Assembly: GCA_023053545.1 (NCBI GenBank)
Contig: JAKZAN010000063.1
Span: 163,725-227,724, forward strand
DNA length: 64,000 nucleotides
Direction: 5' to 3'
From: Lepidurus packardi
Lineage: Eukaryota; Arthropoda; Branchiopoda; Notostraca; Triopsidae
The translations under genes were made by a program, and so were the position numbers. Below, piece by piece: positions 56,179 through 63,763 of this stretch (positions within the stretch are counted from its first letter, which is position 1; each line of letters begins with the position of its first letter). Below the pieces are notes generated by a model. That model did no database searches. It was given only the letters and a program-made list of their open reading frames with translations, and was not told where the DNA came from.

Positions 56179-56495
56179 TTGGTGTTTTAGTCAGCATTTA
56201 GTCCGTCCATGACGAAAACTACCGAAATCAACAAAAGAATATTTATGTAACAGCTGTTCAGTTCCCATTTATAATCCAATAATTACTGCTCCAAATACAC
56301 CACACTGCCGCGTTAGGGATGGGCAGGGAAATCCCCGCACAATTGTAATATCTTTATCTAAACGAATGCTTGTTGCGGGATTGTACAGACAGCCCGTTAA
56401 AACGCCCAAAAGAAGCTTAAAGCGATGAATTCATAATATCTTATGTTCCGTCATGGAATGGCAAAACTGAAAAAAATGCATCAAAACTTTATTGC
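56179..56495. other. Gene-poor stretch between the tRNA terminator and small lipoprotein
   Basis: About 320 bases with no convincing gene. It contains the reversed repeat copy D (56306-56407) and, on the minus strand at about 56196-56291, a 31-codon open frame without an obvious start whose C-terminal residues read MDGLNAD, too short to classify. Downstream of a tRNA-Leu this might be a scar of an old integration, but nothing proves it. Confidence 0.35.
56306..56407 (-). repeat. Dispersed structured intergenic repeat, copy D (reverse)
   Basis: Read on the minus strand it has TTTTGGGCGT and CGGGCTGT flanks (as in copy B), TGTACAATC, and a hairpin whose arms are CCCGCAACA and TTGTGCGGGG rather than the T/A-rich arms of the other copies, then GGATTTCCCTGCCCATCCCTAACGC-like right flank. 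Confidence 0.72.
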
Positions 56496-56523
56496 ATAAA
56501 AAAAGCCCCGCAATGCGAGGCTT
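56496..56523 (-). terminator. Terminator after the small acidic lipoprotein
   Basis: Minus-strand GCCTCGCA/TGCGGGGC stem followed by seven T. Confidence 0.84.
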
Positions 56524-56544
56524 ATTTTCTGTGTGCTTAACTAA

Positions 56545-56757
56545 TTACTTAGTAGCTGGAGCAGCTGGAGCTTCTGTTGCTGGAGCAGCAGTTTCAGTTG
56601 CTGGAGCAGCAGTTGTGTCAACTTCTGGAGCTACAACTTCTTCAGTTACTGGTGCAACTTCTTCAGTTGTTACTTCTTCAGTTTTTGTTTCTTTACATGA
56701 TACGAAAGATACGCTCATTGCAGCTACGAAAGCTAAGCTTAAAAATACTTTTTTCAT
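56545..56757 (-). CDS. Small acidic Ala/Pro/Thr-rich lipoprotein
   Basis: A 70-residue protein: signal peptide with lipobox-like SFVSC at residues 17-21, then a mature part (about 50 residues) made of Glu/Thr/Val/Ala/Pro repeats (EEVTTEEVAPVTEEV, later ATETAAPATEAPAAP) with no other cysteine. It is probably a lipid-anchored, disordered envelope peptide. A 95-codon frame on the opposite strand is simply its mirror. Own promoter and terminator; similar small proteins are common in Flavobacteria, but I know no function. Confidence 0.82.
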   Translation of the reverse strand: MKKVFLSLAFVAAMSVSFVSCKETKTEEVTTEEVAPVTEEVVAPEVDTTAAPATETAAPATEAPAAPATK

Positions 56758-56793
56758 CTTATTAATTATAAAAGGTTAATTATTAATTCGAGG

Positions 56794-56801
56794 CAAAGAT
56801 A
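56794..56801 (-). promoter_or_regulatory. Promoter for the small acidic lipoprotein
   Basis: Minus-strand TATCTTTG 36 bases before the ATG, in A/T-rich DNA without a clear -33 box. Confidence 0.5.
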
Positions 56802-56928
56802 TAAATTTTTTGATATGTAAATTTTTTTTAGAATTTTTTTTTCAAAAAAAACAATGAATTTCTTACACCCCTATTCAAAACAAGCCATTCGACACTTTTT
56901 ATTTGTGAATAGACTGATAAACAGCTTG

Positions 56929-59067
56929 TTATTTTTTGCTTTTTATGACCTTCATTTCGTTTACCAAATGACCTGCTCCGGCAAATTTGTCGATAATGAA
57001 CAATACATATCGCATATCAACCATTACGTTTCTGCAAATTTCTGGATCGTAGTAGATATCGCTCATCGTTCCTTCCCAAACGCGGTCGAAATTTAGACCA
57101 ATTAAATTTCCTTTTGCGTCGATAGCCGGGCTTCCAGAATTCCCTCCAGTCGTGTGGTTGGTGCCGATAAAGCAAACTGGCATTTTTCCGTTTGAACCAT
57201 ATTGGCCGTAATCCTTGGCATTATACAAATCAACCAACTTTTTAGGGACGTCGAATTCATAGTCACCTGGCACATATTTTTCCATAACACCTTCCAATGT
57301 CGTGAATGGCTTATAGTAGACAGCATCTGCAGGCGCATAGCCTTTCACCTTGCCGTAAGTGACACGCAAAGTACTGTTGGCATCAGGAAATATTCTTGCG
57401 TTTGGATTCATCTCCAAAATCGCTTTCATGTAGTTTCTTTGAAGTCCAACGATTTTTAAGTTGATCTCGTCGTATTTCGGGGCAACATTCTTCAAATAGC
57501 TTTCTGCCGCAGCTTTCACAAATTGATATCCTTTGTCGGCATTCAATCTTGCAATTACCGTTTTTGGATCACCCGTTAATATTTCTTGAAATCCGGTATA
57601 GCTTGTTATTTTAGAATTTGCATAAATGTCGGCTGTCGTTTTCGTAACATCTAAGTTCTTCAGCTGTTCTGGTAAAAACTGACTTGGTGCATTTTTTACA
57701 TAAATGGCAATTAACTGCTCGAATACTTTTTCGTCGACGGTTTTGTTGAAATCTTTATAAAATTCCTCCATACCTTTAATCAGATTATCGCGTCTGTCGC
57801 CAAATGCTTGCGCACCTCGGGCATCAAAAACTTGCTCAAGTTGATACATTTTGTAAGCTGCAGTTGTCAATTCTGTGTTTCGTAAAAATACTTCTGTGAA
57901 GTAATCCCGACTCAAAGCGTAAGGCTTAATGTCTTTGTATGCACTTTCGAAATCAGACAAAAGCGCGCCGTATTCAGCTGCTTTTGGGGAAGCGTTGACT
58001 TTCTCCTGAAAGGCTTTTTCGTCATTGCGCTTAATCGCAACAGCGTTCGATTTTTTCAACCCTTTGGTTTCGCCAATCCATTTTTTCCAGTAGTTCGCAA
58101 CACTTGCATATTTTGAAGCATACTGAATTTTGATTGCGTTGTCTTTTCGCATAAAACCATCCTGAACTTTCAAAGCGGCATCGCGCACGGCAATTTTTGC
58201 AGGATTAAGATCGTTCACAATTTGCTCTACGGCTACTGCTGGCAAATATTCAGTTGTTCTGCCAGGATAACCCATAACCATCGTGAAATCATTTTCTTTC
58301 ACACCATCAATCGAAACGGGCAAGTAGTGTTTTGGAACGTATGGCACGTTGTCTTTCGAATATTCTGCTGGTCGGTTATTTTTGTCCGCATAAATTCTGA
58401 ACAATGAAAAATCGCCTGTATGTCTCGGCCAAACCCAGTTGTCTGTATCCGATCCGAACTTACCAATCGACGATGGCGGCGCGCCCACTAAACGAATGTC
58501 TTTGTAGGTTTCGGTAATAAAACGGATGTACTGATTGCCGTCAAAAAACGTTCTGATGCTGTTTTCCTGATAACTTTCTCTTGGTAAAGTTTTAGTCAAT
58601 TCGCTTATGTTTTCTTGAATTTTACGTTGCTTCTCTTTTTCAGTTGGCAAATTCGCAACGCCGTTCAAAACTTGCGTCGTAACATCTTCAATCCGAACCA
58701 CGAAGGTCACAACAACGCCCGGGTTTGGCAATTCTTGCGCCATATTCATTGCCCAAAAGCCGTTTGTCAAGTAATCATGCTCGACTGAAGAATGTGATTG
58801 TATTTGTTCAAATCCACAGTGGTGATTGGTCAATAGCAATCCTTTTGGCGAAATCATTTCTGCCGTACAACCGCCATTAAACTGCGGAACAGCATCTTTC
58901 AGACCAGGCTTGTTGGCGTCATAAATATCAGCAGCCGTAATTTTCATACCCAATTTTTTCATTTCGGCTTCGTTTCTTCCTTTCAGAAGCGACGGAATCC
59001 ACATCCCGCCTTGCTGCGCGAAGGTTTGGGTGACAATTAATAAAAGCAGTAATCGTAAAAATTTCAT
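56929..59067 (-). CDS. S46 family dipeptidyl-peptidase, DPP11-like
   Basis: A 712-residue periplasmic dipeptidyl-peptidase: signal peptide (1-17, ending QTFAQ), two-lobed trypsin-like fold. The triad is visible: His82/His83 in TNHHCG, Asp219 in HTGDFS, Ser644 in GGNSGSP. The residue 18 after the serine is Arg662 (in NFDRVWEG); in known enzymes this position is Gly in DPP7 (hydrophobic preference) and Arg in DPP11 (Asp/Glu preference), at the same spacing from the serine (655 and 673 in P. gingivalis DPP11). So an acidic preference is expected. Cotranscribed with waaA (32-base gap). Confidence 0.9.
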   Translation of the reverse strand: MKFLRLLLLLIVTQTFAQQGGMWIPSLLKGRNEAEMKKLGMKITAADIYDANKPGLKDAVPQFNGGCTAEMISPKGLLLTNHHCGFEQIQSHSSVEHDYLTNGFWAMNMAQELPNPGVVVTFVVRIEDVTTQVLNGVANLPTEKEKQRKIQENISELTKTLPRESYQENSIRTFFDGNQYIRFITETYKDIRLVGAPPSSIGKFGSDTDNWVWPRHTGDFSLFRIYADKNNRPAEYSKDNVPYVPKHYLPVSIDGVKENDFTMVMGYPGRTTEYLPAVAVEQIVNDLNPAKIAVRDAALKVQDGFMRKDNAIKIQYASKYASVANYWKKWIGETKGLKKSNAVAIKRNDEKAFQEKVNASPKAAEYGALLSDFESAYKDIKPYALSRDYFTEVFLRNTELTTAAYKMYQLEQVFDARGAQAFGDRRDNLIKGMEEFYKDFNKTVDEKVFEQLIAIYVKNAPSQFLPEQLKNLDVTKTTADIYANSKITSYTGFQEILTGDPKTVIARLNADKGYQFVKAAAESYLKNVAPKYDEINLKIVGLQRNYMKAILEMNPNARIFPDANSTLRVTYGKVKGYAPADAVYYKPFTTLEGVMEKYVPGDYEFDVPKKLVDLYNAKDYGQYGSNGKMPVCFIGTNHTTGGNSGSPAIDAKGNLIGLNFDRVWEGTMSDIYYDPEICRNVMVDMRYVLFIIDKFAGAGHLVNEMKVIKSKK

Positions 59068-59099
59068 AAGTGTGTATTTAGGTTCTAGAATATTATCGT

Positions 59100-60341
59100 T
59101 TAGTCGGCGTTTTGCTCAAAATGTTTCATAATAATAGCAGTTGCATTTTTGTTGATCTGTATAAACGTTTCGCAAATATGCCCTTTTTCGTGGCGTTCGT
59201 CATCATTTTGGAGCAAAAAATTAACGGTTTCTGAAAATTCTTCGTTATTTAGAACGGGCAAACAGCCGCCCAAACCCACTAAAGCTGTGGCTTCTGCAAA
59301 ATGGTTGTAATTGGGACCAATAACGATTGGCACACCAAAAGTAGCCGGTTCTAAAATGTTGTGAACACCCGGCGTACCAAATCCGCCGCCAACATAGGCA
59401 ATGTCAGCATAAGCGTAAATTTTAGTCAAAATCCCGATGGTATCAATGATGAAAACATCAAAGTCGGCCAAGGATTTACCCGCTTTTTCGGAAAATTTGA
59501 CAAATGGCTTCTTGATGCTTTGGCTTAATGCTGCAATCTGATCGGGTTTGATGTTGTGTGGCGCAATGATAAATTTGGTGCCCGCTTCCGAATTGTTCAC
59601 GTATGAAACCAGAAGCGCCTCATCTTTCGGCCATGTGCTGCCTGCTACTAAAGTGATCTTGTTGTTTTTAAATTCCGTTATAAAATCAAGCGTATTGTCT
59701 TTTTCGAGAATCGCAGCTACGCGGTCAAATCGTGTGTCGCCGGAAACTGTCGCGTTATTGAAACCTATTTTTTGCAACAATACTTTCGAAGCGTTGTTTT
59801 GCACGAAAAAATGGTCAAACGTTCGCAGCGCATTTCTGTAAAACCCACCGTACCACTTAAAAAACATTTGATTTTCCCTGAAAATACCTGAAATTAAATA
59901 AGTTGGAATAGCACGTTCTTTTAGCTGCTTCAAATAATTCGGCCAATATTCATATTTCACAAAAAACACAAGTTCGGGATGTGCCAAATTCAAAAAGTGC
60001 GTGACATTTTTTGGACTGTCCAACGGCAGATAAACCGTAACATCAGCGGCAGTTGTGTTTTTGCGGACTTCATAACCTGAAGGCGAAAAAAATGTCAAAA
60101 TAATTTTGTGGGTCGGATACAGTTTCTTCACCGCTTCCATTACGGGCAAACCTTGCTCATATTCCCCCAACGACGCTGCATGAAACCAAATGGTCTTGTC
60201 TGTTTTTGAAATGTGTGCGGCAAGTGTGGTGTATACTGATTCCCGACCGCTAACAAACAGCTTCAGTTTGGGATTAAATTGCGCTGCAAAACGCAGCACG
60301 AAACCAGCAAAAGCAACCAATACATTATACAAAAAAAACAT
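59100..60341 (-). CDS. waaA: 3-deoxy-D-manno-octulosonic acid transferase
   Basis: WaaA (KdtA) attaches Kdo to lipid A precursors at the inner membrane. The 413-residue GT-B glycosyltransferase shows an N-terminal anchor (about 1-20), WFHAASLGEYEQGLPV and FFSPSGYEV in the first lobe, and GGFGTPGVHNILEPATFGVPIVIGPNY in the nucleotide-sugar lobe. Length is usual. Its downstream neighbour is the DPP11-like gene; upstream is a divergent aminotransferase gene. Confidence 0.95.
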   Translation of the reverse strand: MFFLYNVLVAFAGFVLRFAAQFNPKLKLFVSGRESVYTTLAAHISKTDKTIWFHAASLGEYEQGLPVMEAVKKLYPTHKIILTFFSPSGYEVRKNTTAADVTVYLPLDSPKNVTHFLNLAHPELVFFVKYEYWPNYLKQLKERAIPTYLISGIFRENQMFFKWYGGFYRNALRTFDHFFVQNNASKVLLQKIGFNNATVSGDTRFDRVAAILEKDNTLDFITEFKNNKITLVAGSTWPKDEALLVSYVNNSEAGTKFIIAPHNIKPDQIAALSQSIKKPFVKFSEKAGKSLADFDVFIIDTIGILTKIYAYADIAYVGGGFGTPGVHNILEPATFGVPIVIGPNYNHFAEATALVGLGGCLPVLNNEEFSETVNFLLQNDDERHEKGHICETFIQINKNATAIIMKHFEQNAD

Positions 60342-60388
60342 AGTCCAAATTTTGTGAGGCTAAAATACATCACTTTAAACACTTTTCA

Positions 60389-60418
60389 TTGCTGACCACC
60401 ATTTAATTGCTAATTTTG
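60389..60418 (+). promoter_or_regulatory. Promoter for the DegT aminotransferase gene
   Basis: TTG at 60389-60391, 19 bases, TAATTTTG at 60411-60418, 24 bases before the ATG at 60442. Confidence 0.62.
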
Positions 60419-60441
60419 CGCTGTTTTAACTTTGACATGCA

Positions 60442-61572
60442 ATGAAAAAAATCCAAATGGTTGACCTGAAAGGGCAATACGAACATATTAAGGAAACGGT
60501 AAATAATTCCATTCAAGAAGTACTCGATACAAACACGTACATCAATGGCCCACAAGTGCATTCTTTCCAAAAAAGCTTGGAAGAATACCTGGATGTGAAG
60601 CACGTGATTCCTTGTGCAAACGGAACCGATGCTTTGCAGATCGCCATGATGGCACTGGATTTGAAACCAGGCGACGAAGTTATTACAGCCGATTTTACAT
60701 TTGCAGCAACAGTCGAAGTAATTGCACTTTTGCAACTAACGCCCGTTCTTGTCGACGTCGAAATGGGCTCGTTCAACATTTCAATAGATGCCATTAAGAA
60801 GGCAATCACACCGCGCACAAAAGCAATTGTTCCCGTGCACTTGTTCGGGAAAGCGGCAAATATGGAAGCGATCATGAAAATCGCAACCGAACACAATTTA
60901 TACGTAATCGAAGACAATGCGCAAGCAATTGGCGCCAACTGCAAGTTTTCTGATGGCACAAAAAAGAAAGCGGGCACAATCGGACATTTGGCTTCAACAT
61001 CGTTTTTTCCATCAAAAAATTTAGGTTGCTACGGCGATGGCGGTGCAATTTTCACGAACGACGATGCTTTGGCACACACCATTCGCGGCATCGTAAACCA
61101 CGGCATGTACGTGCGTTACCACCACGATGTTGTGGGCGTAAATTCACGTTTGGATAGCATTCAAGCAGCGGTTTTAAACGCGAAACTGCCAAATTTGGAC
61201 GCATACAATATGGCTCGTCAAAATGCGGCCCGAAAATATACAGCAGCACTCGAAAGCAACAAACACATCATTACGCCAATAATTTGTGATGTTTGCGATT
61301 GCCACGTTTTCCACCAATATACCTTGCGAATTTTAGACGCTGACCGCGATGCTCTGATGCAACATTTGCTCGAAAAAGGCATTCCGTGCGCCATCTATTA
61401 TCCAATTCCGTTACATTCGCAAAAAGCGTACGCCGACTCCCGATACAACGAAGCAGATTTCCCAGTAACCAACCAATTGGTGAAAGAAGTAATCTCACTT
61501 CCGATGCACACGGAGCTCGACGACGAACAAATTAAATTCATTACAGACAGTATTCTCGAATTTTTGCAGTAA
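60442..61572 (+). CDS. DegT/DnrJ/EryC1/StrS family sugar aminotransferase
   Basis: A 376-residue PLP enzyme that would transfer an amino group to a keto-sugar nucleotide for surface polysaccharide or glycoprotein synthesis. The Schiff-base Lys192 is in FFPSKNLGCYGDGG, and Asp158 (VIEDNAQA) would hold the PLP nitrogen; NTYINGPQVHSFQ near the N-terminus is also typical. The exact sugar is not readable. It precedes galE after a 139-base gap that holds repeat copy C. Confidence 0.94.
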   Translation: MKKIQMVDLKGQYEHIKETVNNSIQEVLDTNTYINGPQVHSFQKSLEEYLDVKHVIPCANGTDALQIAMMALDLKPGDEVITADFTFAATVEVIALLQLTPVLVDVEMGSFNISIDAIKKAITPRTKAIVPVHLFGKAANMEAIMKIATEHNLYVIEDNAQAIGANCKFSDGTKKKAGTIGHLASTSFFPSKNLGCYGDGGAIFTNDDALAHTIRGIVNHGMYVRYHHDVVGVNSRLDSIQAAVLNAKLPNLDAYNMARQNAARKYTAALESNKHIITPIICDVCDCHVFHQYTLRILDADRDALMQHLLEKGIPCAIYYPIPLHSQKAYADSRYNEADFPVTNQLVKEVISLPMHTELDDEQIKFITDSILEFLQ

Positions 61573-61578
61573 TTTTAA

Positions 61579-61682
61579 GGAGCTATTCCCGCTTTTCGGT
61601 ACAATCTTTTTTGGTCAGCTGTAATCCTTCGATTATACCGCATTGGCAAAAAAGGATTTCCCCTGCAATCGGGGCTAGGGCA
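61579..61682 (+). repeat. Dispersed structured intergenic repeat, copy C
   Basis: Fills most of the gap between the aminotransferase gene and galE. Left flank CCCGCTTTTCGGTACAATC, a T-run/A-run arm pair (CTTTTTTGG at about 61606-61614, CAAAAAAGG at about 61647-61655) enclosing a further small hairpin, and right flank GGATTTCCCCTGCAATCGGGG. Confidence 0.75.
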
Positions 61683-61711
61683 CTATATCATTAAACAAAC
61701 TTTTGAATAAT

Positions 61712-62725
61712 ATGAAGATTTTAGTTACTGGAGGATTAGGTTTTATAGGTTCACACACTGTAGTAGAATTGCAAAGCGAAGGATATGAAGTGGTCATCAT
61801 CGACAACTTGTCAAATTCAACCGAAGCTGTTCTCGACGGTATCGTCGCCATTTCTGGAAAAATGCCCATTTTTGAAAAGTTGGATTTGCGCGACAAAAGT
61901 GCCGTGCAAGCATTTTTCAAAAGGCATGCAGATGTTCGCGGCGTAATCCATTTTGCAGCTTCAAAAGCAGTTGGCGAAAGCGTCGAAAATCCATTGCTGT
62001 ATTACGAAAACAACATCGGAACGTTAGTCTATTTGTTGCAAGAACTGCAATCAAATCCAGAAGCCAATTTCATATTCAGCTCTTCGTGCACCGTATACGG
62101 CCAAGCCGAAAAAATGCCAATAACCGAAGACGCACCGGTACAAACCGCGATGTCACCATATGGAAATACAAAACAAATTGGCGAAGAAATCATCACCGAT
62201 ACGTGTAAAGTGTCGAGCATAAACGCAATCTTATTGCGTTATTTCAATCCGATTGGCGCGCATCCATCAGCGGAGATCGGCGAATTGCCAATAGGCGTTC
62301 CCCAAAATCTTGTTCCTTTTATTACCCAAACAGGAATCGGAATGCGTCAAGAACTTTCGGTTTATGGCGACGATTATCCAACACCAGATGGCACTTGCGT
62401 TCGCGATTATATTCATGTGGTCGATCTAGCAAAAGCACATGTTGTGGCTTTGCAGCGCTTATTGAACAAGAAAAATATCGACAAAGTCGAAACCTTCAAC
62501 CTTGGAACCGGAACCGGCTCAACGGTTTTGGAAGTGATTCACGCTTTCGAGAAAGTAAGCGGCCAAAAATTACCTTATAAAATTGTGGGCAGACGAGAAG
62601 GCGACATTACTGCTGCTTATGCAAATACGGATAAAGCCAATAATGTGCTGGGCTGGAAAGCGCAAAGCACATTGGAAGAAGCCATGGCAAGTGCTTGGAA
62701 ATGGGAGCAGAAAATTAGGGGGTAA
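61712..62725 (+). CDS. galE: UDP-glucose 4-epimerase
   Basis: GalE interconverts UDP-glucose and UDP-galactose (or N-acetyl forms) using bound NAD. The 337-residue short-chain dehydrogenase has GGLGFIG at 7-13, catalytic Ser in SSSCTVYG (123-130) and Tyr150/Lys154 in SPYGNTKQ. Length fits GalE. I chose ATG 61712; the frame's upstream TTG at 61703 adds three residues only. Together with the sugar aminotransferase it points to nucleotide-sugar supply for surface polysaccharide. Confidence 0.94.
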   Translation: MKILVTGGLGFIGSHTVVELQSEGYEVVIIDNLSNSTEAVLDGIVAISGKMPIFEKLDLRDKSAVQAFFKRHADVRGVIHFAASKAVGESVENPLLYYENNIGTLVYLLQELQSNPEANFIFSSSCTVYGQAEKMPITEDAPVQTAMSPYGNTKQIGEEIITDTCKVSSINAILLRYFNPIGAHPSAEIGELPIGVPQNLVPFITQTGIGMRQELSVYGDDYPTPDGTCVRDYIHVVDLAKAHVVALQRLLNKKNIDKVETFNLGTGTGSTVLEVIHAFEKVSGQKLPYKIVGRREGDITAAYANTDKANNVLGWKAQSTLEEAMASAWKWEQKIRG

Positions 62726-62826
62726 AAAGCATTTAAAATTTTCACTTGGGTTTATATATTAGCACGGAGTACTTTCAAAAGAAGCAGTTAAAATAACTTA
62801 ATAGCGTCTGATCGAACCGCAGATTT

Positions 62827-63693
62827 ATGAGAATATTAAAATTTCACAAGACAGAATGTGGCGTCGATTTTCTTCTGAATGTTTTGTCGTCAGAAGAAGT
62901 TAAAGAAAGCTATATCAATTCTGAGGCGTATAACACAGACTTCTTCGAAATTATTTTCTTTAAAAAAGGCACTGGTAACTTGTTGTTAAACCAACAGAAA
63001 ATAGATATTTCAGACAATATTGTTGTTTTTATTTCACCTTTTCAGAAACGACAATGGAACTTAGAAGTAGATGATCTTGAATTTACCGTGCTTGCTTTTC
63101 AGGAAGACTTCTTAAATGACTTTTTTGCTGATAAACTATTTACTTATCGATTGCTTTATTTCTATCAATTAGTCTATCCTTTAAATATTTATGAAACAAA
63201 AGAAAATATTGCTAAATACTGCACATTGCTTACGGAAGTAAAAACCGAGCTGATTGCTAAAAAGACTGATAGCGTGCACATTATTCGCTCGCTCATTTAT
63301 TATTTATTGCAAAAATTAAACCGTCAATATGCTCAAGAAAATCGATTATTGTTGAATAGAAACGACAATAATTATGCCTTTCAGTTTAAGCAATTGCTCG
63401 AAAAACACATCAAAGAAAAACAGCGAATTGACGACTATACGTCTGTTTTAAATATCAGTCGAATTACCTTAAATAAAGCAGTAAAAACATATTTTAACGT
63501 AACTGCCAGTCAATTGCTCAAACAAAGACTCCTCTTTGAAATTAAAAACTACCTGATTCATTCCGGCCTTACTGTATCAGAAATCGCAAACGAATTACGC
63601 TTTTCTGAGCCCAATCATTTGATGCGATTTTTTAAAAAACAAACAGGAATGACTATTACTGATTTTCTTTTCGATTATCAAAATGGTAGTTAA
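62827..63693 (+). CDS. AraC family transcriptional regulator
   Basis: A 288-residue regulator with an N-terminal cupin-like sensing part (about 1-160: EIIFFKKGTGNLLLNQQKIDIS) and a C-terminal double helix-turn-helix from about 190 (DYTSVLNISRITLNKAVKTYF and LTVSEIANELRFSEPNHLMRFFKKQTG). It lies just upstream of the isochorismatase-like gene on the same strand, a common pairing in which AraC controls the neighbour. Inducer unknown. Confidence 0.93.
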   Translation: MRILKFHKTECGVDFLLNVLSSEEVKESYINSEAYNTDFFEIIFFKKGTGNLLLNQQKIDISDNIVVFISPFQKRQWNLEVDDLEFTVLAFQEDFLNDFFADKLFTYRLLYFYQLVYPLNIYETKENIAKYCTLLTEVKTELIAKKTDSVHIIRSLIYYLLQKLNRQYAQENRLLLNRNDNNYAFQFKQLLEKHIKEKQRIDDYTSVLNISRITLNKAVKTYFNVTASQLLKQRLLFEIKNYLIHSGLTVSEIANELRFSEPNHLMRFFKKQTGMTITDFLFDYQNGS

Positions 63694-63731
63694 TTACAAC
63701 TGTTTGGTAGCATTAAAAAAACACATAGATC

Positions 63732-63739
63732 TAACTTTG
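63732..63739 (+). promoter_or_regulatory. Promoter for the isochorismatase-like gene
   Basis: TAACTTTG, 24 bases before the ATG at 63764; TTTG at 63703-63706 is 25 bases upstream, slightly longer than the usual gap. Confidence 0.5.
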
Positions 63740-63763
63740 CTTTATTAATTTAAAAATAAATTT

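Noticed and set aside
56492-56779. 95-codon plus-strand frame rich in Ala, Val, Ser and Gly
   Set aside because: It is the exact mirror of the 70-residue lipoprotein on the minus strand and covers that gene's terminator; the minus-strand reading has a signal peptide, promoter and terminator.
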